Source: Paludibacteraceae bacterium (GTDB taxonomy: Bacteria > Bacteroidota > Bacteroidia > Bacteroidales > Paludibacteraceae). Taken from it: 64,000 bases of DNA. Position 1 is the first letter of the stretch; each line of letters begins with the position of its first letter. Where the stretch lies: positions 1 through 64,000 of the forward strand of contig JAEDFN010000005.1 of the NCBI GenBank assembly GCA_016292775.1, given 5' to 3'. Position numbers and translations under genes: made by a program. The notes below the pieces were generated by a model. The model saw only the letters and a program-made list of their open reading frames with translations. It was not told where the DNA came from and made no database searches. Of the stretch, positions 7,515 through 16,533 are shown piece by piece.

Positions 7515-10268
7515 TACAATCAAGCATTATTTAATGATTCTGAAGCAGTACGCCAAGGGGCAGGAAAGAATATCATTCCGCCGCCTGAGAAGGAGCCGCT
7601 TTGGAAAGCATATCTCGAGAAGTTTAAAGATCCGATAATAATAGTGCTTCTTGTAGTATTCTTTCTGTCGGTATGTGTTTCGGTATACGAACTCATTTTT
7701 CAAGGTCACACTATAGAGGTGCTTTTTGAGCCGATAGGGGTATTGGTAGCACTTTTGCTTGCCACCGGAGTGGGTTTTATTTTTGAAGTTAAAGCCGGCA
7801 AAGAGTTTGAAGTACTTAATAAGGTAAAAGATGATGCCCCCGTTAAAGTGTTCCGTCGTAGTGAAGAGGGCGGGAATCCTCATATGTATAATATCAAGCG
7901 TCAAGATGTAGTAGTAGGTGATATTGTGAAACTCGAGAGTGGAGACGAAGTGCCTGCTGATGGCATCTTGTTGGAGACTATTACTTTACGTGTCGATGAG
8001 TCGAACTTTACCGGAGAACCTCATGTGAAGAAATCGGAGAATGAGGCCGATTTTAAAAAAGATGCCACATATCCTACCAATTTTCTTTTGCGTAGCTCTA
8101 TAGTTATCGAAGGTACCGCCCTATATCGTGTTACTGCAGTAGGTGTAGATACCGTTGAGGCAAAAGGTTTTGCTATTGAGCATGATGGCACTAAAGTAGT
8201 TACCCCTTTAAACCGTCAGCTTAATCGTCTCGCCGATTTTATATCAAAAGTCAGTCTGATTATCGCTATCATTATCATTGCGGGGCGAATGTTATTCTTC
8301 TTCTATTTCGATGGTAATAACGCAAATAATACCGATGTACTTGAGATAGTAGAGTATGTACTCAATTCTATAATGATAGCCGTTACACTTATTGTAGTAG
8401 CGGTTCCCGAAGGATTGCCTATGAGTGTTACCCTCAGTTTGGCGATGAGTATGCGCAGAATGATGAAGGAGAATAACTTGGTGCGTAAACTCCATGCTTG
8501 CGAAACAATGGGTGCGGCTACTGTAATATGTACTGATAAAACGGGTACGCTCACGAAAAATGAGATGACTGTTGTCAATACCAAATTTTGTGGAGGTGAA
8601 GATGACGAATATTTGGTGAAAATGAATATGGCTGTCAATTCTTCTGCCGAATTGACTACAGATAAGAATGGTAAGGTAATGGCTCTTGGTAATCCTACGG
8701 AAGGAGCTATGCTGATATGGCTTAAAAATCAGAATGTTGACTACTACGAAATACGTAATAAAACAACTATTATAAGTCAGGTGCCTTTCTCTACCGAACG
8801 AAAATATATGGAGTCGATAGTGAAATTGGATGACGGACGCACTTTGCGTTTTGTAAAAGGGGCTCCTGAATTGCTGATGAAGATGTGCGATGAGCTCTCT
8901 GGAGGAATGCCTATCAACGTAGTGATGGATGAATTGGCATCTTACCAGAATAGAGCTTTCCGTACTCTTGGTTTCGCCTATCAAGATATGGATAAGGAGG
9001 GGTCAAAACTGATATTCCTCGGTGTAGTCGGTATTGCCGATCCTATTAGAGATGATGTTGTAGAGGCTATTGATACCTGCCGAAACCATGCCGGGGTAAG
9101 AGTCATTATTGTTACGGGCGATACCCCCGGTACTGCCAACGAGATAGGACGTGAGATAGGCCTTATTGGTAAGAATGAAGAGCCTCAAAGGATTACGGGA
9201 CCGGAATTTGCCGAAATGAGTCATGATGATGCCCTTGCTCTGGTACGAAATCCGGAATTTTCCATTCTCTCTCGTGCTCGTCCTGACGATAAAGCTCGCC
9301 TCGTAATGCTACTCCAAGAGGCGGGGGAAGTGGTGGCGGTGACCGGTGATGGCACTAACGATGCCCCCGCTTTGAGTAAAGCTCAAATCGGACTCTCTAT
9401 GGGCGATGGTACCGCTCGCGCAAAAGAAGCAAGCGCAATTACTATCCTTGATAATTCATTCTCAAGTATAAATAAAGCTATCCTTTGGGGACGCTCTTTA
9501 TACATGAATATCAAAAGGTTTATACTTTTTCAAATGACTATAAATGTATCTGCTTGCTTGATTGTGATGTTGGGGGCTTCGCTCGGCATTGATTCCCCTC
9601 TCACCGTTACGCAGATGCTGTGGGTAAACCTGATTATGGATACTTTTGCCGCTATGGCTCTATCATCTTTACCTGCCGATAAAAGAGTGATGAATGATAA
9701 ACCTCGTAACCCGAAAAGTCATATCATAGATAGAAGTATGCTCGGAAATATCCTTTGTTTCGGTTTGTTATTCACCGTGATATTATTGTGCTTGTGGCAA
9801 TTCCTTTGGCATAACGATGTCACCGAAAATGTCGGAGTTTATGATTTGTTGTGTAAAACTAATATTAAGGACTTCTTTTTAGGACTCTTTGATTTCTCAA
9901 AATCTAAAGCTCATCTTAGTGCTTATGAGGCAGGGTTCTTCTTTACCACTTTCGTGATGTTGCAATTTTGGAATCTTTTTAATGCTAAATATTTCCGCTC
10001 CGGACGAAGTCTCCTATTGGATATCTTTGCTATATTCAAAGGGCAGAACATGTTTAAACTCACTTTTAGTAAATGGTTTGCATTAATCGTTGCAGTGATT
10101 TTGACGGGCCAGATTGTGATAATTAATTTCGTCGGTCCGCTATTTAATGTAGCCCCTTTGAATCTTACAGATTGGCTGTTTATTCTATTAAGCACCTCTC
10201 TCGTTTTAATTATTGTTGATGTAGTTCGTACTTTTTATTTCTTTATACACAATAAGAAAGTAGTATAA
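7500..10268 (+). CDS. Calcium-translocating P-type ATPase, type IIB (PMCA-like)
   Basis: This integral membrane ATPase should export Ca2+ using ATP. With the start at 7500 (MKRDLYNQALFND) it has 922 residues. An in-frame ATG at 7485 (MKIYN...) is possible but lies in duplicated leader sequence. Visible motifs are the actuator loop FTGEPH (about 169), AVPEGLP in membrane helix 4, the phosphorylated Asp in CTDKTGTLTKNE (about 345), KGAPE in the nucleotide domain, and the hinge TGDGTNDAPAL (about 614). Four to six C-terminal membrane helices follow. The PEGLP motif and overall layout match eukaryotic-like PMCA pumps found widely in Bacteroidetes. It stands alone between terminators. Calcium specificity is inferred from the family. 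Confidence 0.9.
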   Translation: MKRDLYNQALFNDSEAVRQGAGKNIIPPPEKEPLWKAYLEKFKDPIIIVLLVVFFLSVCVSVYELIFQGHTIEVLFEPIGVLVALLLATGVGFIFEVKAGKEFEVLNKVKDDAPVKVFRRSEEGGNPHMYNIKRQDVVVGDIVKLESGDEVPADGILLETITLRVDESNFTGEPHVKKSENEADFKKDATYPTNFLLRSSIVIEGTALYRVTAVGVDTVEAKGFAIEHDGTKVVTPLNRQLNRLADFISKVSLIIAIIIIAGRMLFFFYFDGNNANNTDVLEIVEYVLNSIMIAVTLIVVAVPEGLPMSVTLSLAMSMRRMMKENNLVRKLHACETMGAATVICTDKTGTLTKNEMTVVNTKFCGGEDDEYLVKMNMAVNSSAELTTDKNGKVMALGNPTEGAMLIWLKNQNVDYYEIRNKTTIISQVPFSTERKYMESIVKLDDGRTLRFVKGAPELLMKMCDELSGGMPINVVMDELASYQNRAFRTLGFAYQDMDKEGSKLIFLGVVGIADPIRDDVVEAIDTCRNHAGVRVIIVTGDTPGTANEIGREIGLIGKNEEPQRITGPEFAEMSHDDALALVRNPEFSILSRARPDDKARLVMLLQEAGEVVAVTGDGTNDAPALSKAQIGLSMGDGTARAKEASAITILDNSFSSINKAILWGRSLYMNIKRFILFQMTINVSACLIVMLGASLGIDSPLTVTQMLWVNLIMDTFAAMALSSLPADKRVMNDKPRNPKSHIIDRSMLGNILCFGLLFTVILLCLWQFLWHNDVTENVGVYDLLCKTNIKDFFLGLFDFSKSKAHLSAYEAGFFFTTFVMLQFWNLFNAKYFRSGRSLLLDIFAIFKGQNMFKLTFSKWFALIVAVILTGQIVIINFVGPLFNVAPLNLTDWLFILLSTSLVLIIVDVVRTFYFFIHNKKVV

Positions 10269-10350
10269 GCGTTATATAATTGAAAAGTTTCTACAAATAA
10301 AATAATAGTTAAGTTAGACAATAGGAAATCTATAATCTAAAAATCAGCGA

Positions 10351-10388
10351 CTGTGTTATAATGATTGTATTATAACACAGTTTTTTTT
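10351..10388 (+). terminator. Rho-independent terminator after the ATPase gene
   Basis: A perfect 12-bp stem, CTGTGTTATAAT (10351-10362) with ATTATAACACAG (10369-10380), is followed by eight T residues. Confidence 0.9.
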
Positions 10389-10468
10389 GCGTTCGTGCCG
10401 AAAATATTGTACCGACGCGTATTTGTTAGTATTCTACAAGGAAGATTGAATTTTATGTTTTTTGTTGT

Positions 10469-10499
10469 TTTGTCGTTAATATACTTTTTACTATATTTG
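10469..10499 (+). promoter_or_regulatory. Promoter of tex
   Basis: TTTG at 10469-10472 and TATATTTG at 10492-10499 are 19 bases apart. They leave a leader of about 60 bases before the tex ATG. Confidence 0.65.
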
Positions 10500-10567
10500 T
10501 AGATTATTATAGGGCACAGTATTCATAGCGGAGAAGTAGTGCTGATAGCTTAATTATATATTTGTAA

Positions 10568-12691
10568 ATGAATAAAATAGATATTATTTCACAAGTAACG
10601 ATGGTATCTTCGGGGGTCGTTCAAAATGTACTGGACATGCTTGGAGAGGGGGCTACAATCCCTTTTATTGCCCGTTATAGAAAAGAGCGTACCGGAGCCC
10701 TCAACGAGGTGAAAATCGAGGAAATTCAGCAGGAGTATAACCGACTTACTGAAGTGGAACAAAGGCGACAATTTGTTTTTGATACTATTTCCGAACTTGG
10801 AATGATGACTGATGATATTGCAAAAAGCTTACAAGATAATTGGTCGATAACGGAAATAGAAGATATATATTTGCCTTTCAAACAGAAAAAGCGAACCAAA
10901 GCCACTATAGCCAAAGAGGCGGGGCTTGAGCCTCTTGCAAAAACAATAATGAGCGGGAAAGTAGATGCTCGCCGCGTAGCGATAAACTATGTCAACGACA
11001 AAATAGAATCTCCCGAAAAAGCCATTGAAGGGGCACAAGATATTATTGCAGAGTGGGTTAATGAGAGCATTTCCGCTCGAAATGCTATCCGTGCTCAGTT
11101 CGAGAACTACGCCGTTATCTCTTGTAAGGTGGCAAAAGGAAAAGAGGTTGATGCAGATAATTACAGTAATTATTTCGATAAAGAATATAGGCTGAGCAGT
11201 TGCCCGTCACATGCACTTCTTGCAATGCGTCGCGGTGAAGATGAAAAACTCCTTAAAGTATCTATCGATGTCGATAAAGAGAAAGCCGTAGCTCGTTTGG
11301 AGCGTATTTTTCTTAAATCTAATAATCAAATAAATCATGATATCATCTCCGAGGCTATTGTTGATGCTTATAAAAGGTTATTAAAGCCGAGTATAGAGAA
11401 TGAGTTTGCAGCGGCAAGTAAAGAAAAGGCCGATGATGAGGCTATAAAAATATTCTCTTCGAATCTGAGACAGCTGCTCCTCTCTTCACCGTTAGGACAA
11501 AAAAGAACTATGGGTATCGACCCGGGATTTCGTACCGGATGTAAGGTTGTATGCCTTGATGCTCAGGGAAATCTGCTTCATAACGATACTATCTATCCTC
11601 ACCCTCCGAAAAATGAGCGGGCATTGGCAGCAAAAAAAATCACTACCCTTGTTGAGCAATACAAGATAGAGGCCATAGCAATAGGAAATGGTACTGCCGG
11701 AAGAGAAACCGAAGAGTTTATACAAAAACTGCGCTTTAATACCGATATTCAGGCTTTTGTGGTTAGTGAAAGCGGAGCGAGTATCTATTCGGCTTCCGCT
11801 GTGGCAAGAGAAGAATTTCCGGATTATGACGTAACAGTGCGTGGCGCCGTCTCTATCGGTCGTCGCCTTATGGATCCCCTTGCCGAACTCGTTAAAATAG
11901 AACCTAAAAGCATCGGAGTGGGGCAGTATCAGCACGATGTAAATCAAAATAAATTGCAGAATGCATTGGATAATACCGTTGTTTCGTGCGTAAATGCCGT
12001 TGGCGTTGAGGTGAATAATGCTTCAAAACAACTGCTTACTTACGTATCCGGAATAGGACCTCAATTGGCAAAAAACATAGTGGATTATAGAGCGGAAAAC
12101 GGTGCTTTCCCTAATAGAAAAGCCCTGCTTAAAGTGCCGAAAATGGGCCCGAAATCTTTTGAACAGTGTGCGGGATTCCTCCGCGTTGCAAATTCCGATA
12201 ACCCACTCGACAACTCTGCCGTCCATCCAGAAAGATATAAATTAGTAGAGCTGATGGCTACAGATAATAATCTGAATGTGAGGGATTTGATTGGCAATAA
12301 AAAGGTATTAAGTAATATCGACTTGAATAAATATTTGTCCGACTCCGTGGGTATGCCTACTTTAACAGATATTGTTGCCGAATTGGAAAAGCCGGGTAGA
12401 GACCCTCGTGTTGGGGTGGAGCAGTGGGGGTTCGACCCGAATATCAAAACCATTGACGATATTAAACCAAATATGGTGGTAGATGGTATCGTTACCAATG
12501 TTACTCAATTCGGAGCTTTTGTCAATATCGGCATCAAGGAGAACGGACTATTACATGTGTCGCAGATGAGCAATAAGCGAATCGCTTCCCCTTTAGATGT
12601 TGTGTCTGTAAATCAACATATTAAAGTAAAAATAATTGACGTAGATTTATCTCGAAAACGTATTTCATTATCATTATTATTCGAAAATTAA
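10568..12691 (+). CDS. tex: Tex family RNA-binding transcription accessory protein
   Basis: The 707 residues follow the Tex layout. The N-terminus contains GEGATIPFIARYRKERTG. A YqgF/RuvC-like domain starts at MGIDPGFRTGCKVV (about 314). Helix-hairpin-helix motifs lie near YVSGIGPQLAKNIVDYR (about 490). A C-terminal S1 RNA-binding domain, VVDGIVTNVTQFGAFVNIG, starts about 636. Tex acts in the cytoplasm on nucleic acid and transcription complexes and is widely conserved, though its exact role in Bacteroidetes is not settled. Only 15 bases separate it from the following peptidase gene, so the two are probably cotranscribed. Confidence 0.95.
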   Translation: MNKIDIISQVTMVSSGVVQNVLDMLGEGATIPFIARYRKERTGALNEVKIEEIQQEYNRLTEVEQRRQFVFDTISELGMMTDDIAKSLQDNWSITEIEDIYLPFKQKKRTKATIAKEAGLEPLAKTIMSGKVDARRVAINYVNDKIESPEKAIEGAQDIIAEWVNESISARNAIRAQFENYAVISCKVAKGKEVDADNYSNYFDKEYRLSSCPSHALLAMRRGEDEKLLKVSIDVDKEKAVARLERIFLKSNNQINHDIISEAIVDAYKRLLKPSIENEFAAASKEKADDEAIKIFSSNLRQLLLSSPLGQKRTMGIDPGFRTGCKVVCLDAQGNLLHNDTIYPHPPKNERALAAKKITTLVEQYKIEAIAIGNGTAGRETEEFIQKLRFNTDIQAFVVSESGASIYSASAVAREEFPDYDVTVRGAVSIGRRLMDPLAELVKIEPKSIGVGQYQHDVNQNKLQNALDNTVVSCVNAVGVEVNNASKQLLTYVSGIGPQLAKNIVDYRAENGAFPNRKALLKVPKMGPKSFEQCAGFLRVANSDNPLDNSAVHPERYKLVELMATDNNLNVRDLIGNKKVLSNIDLNKYLSDSVGMPTLTDIVAELEKPGRDPRVGVEQWGFDPNIKTIDDIKPNMVVDGIVTNVTQFGAFVNIGIKENGLLHVSQMSNKRIASPLDVVSVNQHIKVKIIDVDLSRKRISLSLLFEN

Positions 12692-12706
12692 AAAATATTA
12701 TATACT

Positions 12707-14065
12707 ATGGAAATCAGAGAATATATCGACAAAAATTTTAACCGCTTTATTGAAGAGTGGAATTCATTAATCAGAATAGAATCCATATCAGCAAAGCCGG
12801 AGAATGCGGCTGAGATGGTAAAATGCGCGGAAAGATGGGTGGAACTGCTCCTCGCTGCAGGTGCTGATACCGCCAAAGTGATGAAAACAAAAGGAAATCC
12901 TATAGTCTTTGCACAAAAAATGGTTAACCCGGATTTCCCTACAGTGCTCGTCTACTCGCATTACGATGTGATGCCTGCCGAGCCGTTTGAGGAGTGGAAA
13001 TCAAATCCATTTGAAGCCGATATCCGTGATAATCACTTGTTTGCACGCGGTGCTGATGACGATAAAGGTCAAGCAATGGTGCAGGTGAAAGCTTTTGAAT
13101 ACCTCGTTGCTCAAAACGAATTAAAATGTAATGTGAAGTTTATCTTTGAGGGTGAAGAAGAGATTGGGTCGCCTTCATTAGAGGATTTCTGTAAAGAGAA
13201 TAAAGAGATGCTCAAAAGCGATATCATCCTCGTATCCGATACCAGTATGATAGGCAAAGATACTCCATCTATTACTACCGGTTTGCGCGGTCTGGCTTAT
13301 TGGCAAATAGAAGTTACCGGTCCTAATAGAGATTTGCATTCCGGACATTTCGGTGGTGCTGTTGCAAATCCTATCAATACGTTATGTAATATGTTGTCGA
13401 CAGTAGTTGATAAACACGGCAGAATAACTATTCCGGGTTTTTATGATGATGTTGTGGAATTGACGGCAGAAGAGCGAAAAATGATAGCCGACATCCCTTT
13501 CGATTTGGAGAAATACAAAGCGGCTATCAATGTGCAAGATCTATTTGGAGAAGAGGGGTATTCTACATTAGAGCGTAACAGCTGCCGCCCTTCTTTCGAC
13601 ATTTGCGGCATTTGGGGCGGATATACCGGCGAAGGTTCTAAAACGGTGTTGCCTTCAAAAGCATATGCAAAAGTCTCTTGTCGACTCGTTGCCAACCAAG
13701 ATCACCACAAAATTTCTCAAGCTTTTGTCGATTATATTCAGTCTATAGCACCGAAAAGCGTTCGCGTAGAGGTAACACCTATGCACGGCGGTCAGGGTTA
13801 CTTATGTCCTATTGATTTGCCTGCGTATAAGGCTGCCGAAGCCGGATTTGAAATAGGCTTTGGTAAAAAACCTATCGCTGCTCGCCGTGGCGGTAGTATC
13901 CCTATTATCTCTACTTTCGAACAAGTGCTCGGCGTGAAAACCATCCTTATGGGCTTCGGCCTCGAAAGTAATGCTATCCACTCTCCAAACGAGAATTTCG
14001 ACCTGGATGTGTTTAAAAACGGCATCGTATCTGTAGTCGAATTCTACCGCCATTATAATAAATGA
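12707..14065 (+). CDS. M20 family metallodipeptidase
   Basis: This 452-residue protein should be a cytoplasmic zinc dipeptidase. The metal and catalytic positions are recognisable: SHYDVMPAEP (His about 85), GADDDKGQ (bridging Asp about 117), EGEEEIGS (catalytic and metal Glu about 150), VSDTSM (Asp about 183) and the C-terminal NAIHSPNENF (His about 425). The dimerisation lid domain contains DLHSGHFGG. The arrangement is closest to the CNDP-like or beta-Ala-Xaa dipeptidase branch. It lies 15 bases after tex and no signal peptide is present. Substrate is not predictable beyond short peptides. Confidence 0.93.
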   Translation: MEIREYIDKNFNRFIEEWNSLIRIESISAKPENAAEMVKCAERWVELLLAAGADTAKVMKTKGNPIVFAQKMVNPDFPTVLVYSHYDVMPAEPFEEWKSNPFEADIRDNHLFARGADDDKGQAMVQVKAFEYLVAQNELKCNVKFIFEGEEEIGSPSLEDFCKENKEMLKSDIILVSDTSMIGKDTPSITTGLRGLAYWQIEVTGPNRDLHSGHFGGAVANPINTLCNMLSTVVDKHGRITIPGFYDDVVELTAEERKMIADIPFDLEKYKAAINVQDLFGEEGYSTLERNSCRPSFDICGIWGGYTGEGSKTVLPSKAYAKVSCRLVANQDHHKISQAFVDYIQSIAPKSVRVEVTPMHGGQGYLCPIDLPAYKAAEAGFEIGFGKKPIAARRGGSIPIISTFEQVLGVKTILMGFGLESNAIHSPNENFDLDVFKNGIVSVVEFYRHYNK

Positions 14066-14103
14066 TATTGTTAGTACAACTCTCAATTATAAAATAATAT
14101 ACC

Positions 14104-14205
14104 CTTTAATCTCAAAGAGGTAAATTGCCGGCTTTTTATTCTTCTTTTTGTTTTAAATACGTTTTTGTCTTTAATCTTAAAGAGGTAAATTGCCGGCTTT
14201 TTATT
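14104..14205 (+). repeat. Two direct 37-bp repeats, 65-bp period
   Basis: Positions 14104-14140 and 14169-14205 differ at one base. Each contains AAGAGGTAAATTGCCGGC followed by T-rich sequence. GCCGGC is a palindrome, and each unit looks like TAAA-tt-GCCGGC-tt-TTTA. They occupy most of the gap between the dipeptidase and the lipase promoter. They do not form a convincing terminator. Confidence 0.85.
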
Positions 14206-14272
14206 TTTCTTATAATACAACATATGCATTTGAAGGATTGACAAAGAGTTTTGTTTAATTTTTGCTATAACA

Positions 14273-14304
14273 TTTGGTATATCAAATATTTATTCATACC
14301 TTTG
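14273..14304 (+). promoter_or_regulatory. Promoter of the secreted hydrolase
   Basis: TTTG at 14273-14276 and TACCTTTG at 14297-14304 have 20-base spacing. The leader is about 105 bases to the ATG at 14417. Confidence 0.65.
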
Positions 14305-14416
14305 TGGAGCAAAATTTTGATTTTTTGTTTGCAGTGCATATTTGCTATTATTGCAGTATACACTATATAAATACGAATTATTTATTTTTTATAAACTCTA
14401 TAAAACCTCGATAGAT

Positions 14417-15436
14417 ATGAAAACAAATTATTTTAAATGGATTATAGTATCCTTATCTTTATTCACGTTATTATTTTTTCCAAAAATGTTAAAAGCGGAG
14501 CGAAATGAATTTTTTAAACCATCGGGAGTGGATTCATTGCCGATAAGTATCTCTATTTCAACGCCTCCGCAAGGTGTTGAAATAAAGGCGGTAGTGCAAC
14601 TTGTACATGGTATGTGTGACCATAAAGAGAGGTACTATCCGTTCATAGATTTTCTTAATCAAAATGGATATGTGTGTGTAATTCACGACCATAGAGGCCA
14701 TGGCGCTTCGGTATTATCATCACAAGATTTGGGATTCTTTTATCAAGCCGGATATAAAGGGATGATAGAAGATGTGAAAATGGTAGGAGATATAATGAGG
14801 AAGCAATACCCCGGAGTGCCTTTTTTCTTATTAGGTCATAGTATGGGCTCGATGGTGGTGCGCTCTTTTACAAAGCAGTATGACGATTTTATCAATGGCC
14901 TCATAGTGTGTGGTAGCCCAAGTTACAATTCCGGTGCTGCTATAGGTAAGAAATTAGCGGCGAAATATGCGCGTAAATATGGCGACCATTATCGCCCTGA
15001 AGTACTCCAAAAAATGTCTTTCGGCTCTTTTAATAAGAAATTTAAAGGAGAAACATCACCTAATGCCTGGGTGTGCTCCGATACTGAGGTTGTAAAGAAA
15101 TACGATGCCGACACACTGTGTAACTTTATTTTCACGGCAAATGGATTTGAAAACCTCTATGCGTTGATGCTGGAAACTTATGATACGGAGCATTGGAAGA
15201 TGGAGAATAAGGAATTGCCGGTCTTTTTCATTTCCGGTGCTGATGACCCTTGTATAGGAAGTACGAAAAAATTTTTAAAAGCCACAGAAACGATGAAAAA
15301 AGTAGGGTATAACAACGTTACATACCAATTATATCCGGGAATGAGGCACGAAATACTTAATGAAATAGGAAAAGAAAAAGTGTGGAATGATATATTGAAA
15401 ACACTGAATGAGTGGGTTGCCAATCAAAAAAAGTGA
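14417..15436 (+). CDS. Exported alpha/beta hydrolase, monoacylglycerol-lipase-like
   Basis: The preferred start at 14417 gives MKTNYFKWIIVSLSLFTLLF, a clear signal peptide, and 339 residues; an upstream in-frame ATG at 14342 would put 25 residues before it and destroy that architecture. The serine hydrolase fold shows VQLVHGMCDH (oxyanion region), HDHRGHGAS, the nucleophile elbow LLGHSMGSMV (Ser about 142), SGADDPCIG (acid about 275) and GMRHEIL (His about 310). This matches the Hydrolase_4 (serine aminopeptidase S33 / monoglyceride lipase) family. It is probably periplasmic or secreted and cleaves acyl esters. Substrate is inferred from the family only. Confidence 0.88.
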   Translation: MKTNYFKWIIVSLSLFTLLFFPKMLKAERNEFFKPSGVDSLPISISISTPPQGVEIKAVVQLVHGMCDHKERYYPFIDFLNQNGYVCVIHDHRGHGASVLSSQDLGFFYQAGYKGMIEDVKMVGDIMRKQYPGVPFFLLGHSMGSMVVRSFTKQYDDFINGLIVCGSPSYNSGAAIGKKLAAKYARKYGDHYRPEVLQKMSFGSFNKKFKGETSPNAWVCSDTEVVKKYDADTLCNFIFTANGFENLYALMLETYDTEHWKMENKELPVFFISGADDPCIGSTKKFLKATETMKKVGYNNVTYQLYPGMRHEILNEIGKEKVWNDILKTLNEWVANQKK

Positions 15437-15472
15437 AAGTATCAATTATGTATCGATGAAGGATAGCACTAT

Positions 15473-15511
15473 AAAAACAAAAGGGAGTTATTTCTCACGA
15501 AATCCTCTCCC
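15473..15511 (-). terminator. Terminator of the tRNA-Glu transcript
   Basis: On the minus strand GGGAG and CTCCC enclose an inner ATTTC-GTGA-GAAAT hairpin. T-rich sequence (TTTTGTTTTT) follows. It lies just downstream of the tRNA. Confidence 0.65.
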
Positions 15512-15516
15512 CTCTG

Positions 15517-15589
15517 TAGTGCGTCCGGGATTCGAACCCGAGTTACCGGCGTGAGAGGCCGGCGTCCTAGACCACTAGACGAATGCACC
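15517..15589 (-). tRNA. tRNA-Glu (anticodon CTC)
   Basis: The 73-nt cloverleaf reads on the minus strand. The D-arm contains GTCTAGTGGTCTAGGAC. The anticodon stem CCGGC/GCCGG holds loop CTCTCAC with anticodon CTC (plus-strand 15553-15555). The T-arm has GGGTTCGAATCCC. CCA is not encoded. The acceptor stem as folded here has a G1-U72 wobble and an A6-C67 mismatch. It has its own promoter and terminator, and the neighbouring protein genes are on the other strand. Confidence 0.92.
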
Positions 15590-15620
15590 ATCATTTTATT
15601 TTGTCCCATCATTTCGACCG

Positions 15621-15651
15621 CAAAGGTACTGCTTTTTTTTGAAATACCAAA
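15621..15651 (-). promoter_or_regulatory. Promoter of tRNA-Glu
   Basis: On the minus strand TACCTTTG (15628-15621) and TTTG (15651-15648) are 19 bases apart, about 32 bases before the mature tRNA 5' end. Confidence 0.75.
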
Positions 15652-15895
15652 ATTTTTTGCCTTATTTTTGTTGTAAAATAGTTAATCTGTTGTTATGCAG
15701 AGTGTTTAATGCTCAAATAATTTTCAATAAAGCACTCTTTTATCAATCTTTTTTAATAGAAAACAAGGGGTAAATACAAGAAATAATCAAGAGTAGATAA
15801 TAAATTGATAGCATTTAAAGTGTTGATAATTAAGTTGTTTGTCTATGTTTGAAAAATATTTTTCAAAAAAGTGTGTAGATGTGAAGAAAAAGTAG

Positions 15896-15903
15896 TAAAT
15901 TTG
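15896..15903 (+). promoter_or_regulatory. -7 box of infC-rpmI-rplT
   Basis: TAAATTTG lies about 56 bases before the infC start. No clear -33 element is seen. The short leader carries a small GCTC-AAAA-GAGC hairpin (15907-15918). Confidence 0.55.
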
Positions 15904-15945
15904 CACGCTCAAAAGAGCAGAGTAGTAATTATAAACCATTTTTTA

Positions 15946-15950
15946 GGAGG
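15946..15950 (+). promoter_or_regulatory. Shine-Dalgarno sequence of infC
   Basis: GGAGG ends eight bases before the AUA start of infC. rpmI and rplT just downstream show no comparable purine box. It fixes the infC start, since an in-frame TAG at 15944 excludes anything further upstream. Confidence 0.85.
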
Positions 15951-15958
15951 AAAGCCTT

Positions 15959-16501
15959 ATAGCTAAGCAAGTATTAAAAAAAGATGAGAACCGCCACCGT
16001 GTCAATCACGAAATTCGTGGAGTAAAAGAGGTTCGTTTAGTAGGTGAAAATATAGAGTCAAAAGTATGCTCGTTTGACGAGGCAATGCGTATTGCCGAAG
16101 AGATGGAGCTCGACTTAGTTGAAATTTCACCTAATGCAGAGCCACCTGTATGCCGAATTATTGATTATCAAAAGTTTTTGTATCAATTAAAAAAGCGTGA
16201 AAAGGAGATAAAGGCTAAGTCTGTTAAGATGGTTGTAAAGGAGATTAGATTCGGGCCTCAAACCGATGATCATGATTACAATTTTAAACTGAAACATGCC
16301 GAAGGATTTATTAAAGAGGGATGCAAAGTAAAAGCATACGTCTTCTTTAAGGGTCGTTCCATATTGTATAAAGAGCAAGGAGAAGAGCTGCTCGCCCGTT
16401 TTGCCGCCGATTTGGACGCTATCGCTAAAGTGGATTCAAAACCCGTTTTGGAGGGAAAACGTATGATTATCATCCTTTCTCCTAAATCTACAAAGAAGTA
16501 A
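15959..16501 (+). CDS. infC: Translation initiation factor IF-3, AUA start codon
   Basis: IF-3 binds the 30S subunit and discriminates against non-standard start codons and tRNAs. The frame gives 180 residues from an ATA codon at 15959 (AKQVLKKDENRHRVNHEIRG...), the usual IF-3 length. The first in-frame ATG, at 16085, would remove the conserved N-terminal domain (NHEIRGVKEVRLVGE). Conserved motifs include LDLVEISPNAEPPVCRI and the C-terminal KEIRFGPQTDDHDYNFKLKH. An in-frame TAG at 15944 and the GGAGG at 15946-15950 confine initiation to ATA. A rare start codon on infC is the known basis of IF-3 autoregulation in enterobacteria (AUU there). The same logic is inferred here. Confidence 0.95.
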   Translation: MAKQVLKKDENRHRVNHEIRGVKEVRLVGENIESKVCSFDEAMRIAEEMELDLVEISPNAEPPVCRIIDYQKFLYQLKKREKEIKAKSVKMVVKEIRFGPQTDDHDYNFKLKHAEGFIKEGCKVKAYVFFKGRSILYKEQGEELLARFAADLDAIAKVDSKPVLEGKRMIIILSPKSTKK

Positions 16502-16533
16502 ACATACTTTTTAATAATTAAATATTTTATCAG

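Noticed and set aside
8292..8984. 230-codon minus-strand frame inside the P-type ATPase gene
   Set aside because: It is antisense to conserved ATPase domains; its His/Ser-rich composition is typical of a shadow frame.
14104..14205. The GCCGGC repeats as terminators of the dipeptidase gene
   Set aside because: The dyad has no loop and only two to four flanking pairs, so a stable hairpin is unlikely despite the following T residues.
16085..16087. ATG as the infC start
   Set aside because: It would delete the first 42 residues, including the conserved IF-3 N-terminal segment, and has no ribosome-binding site.
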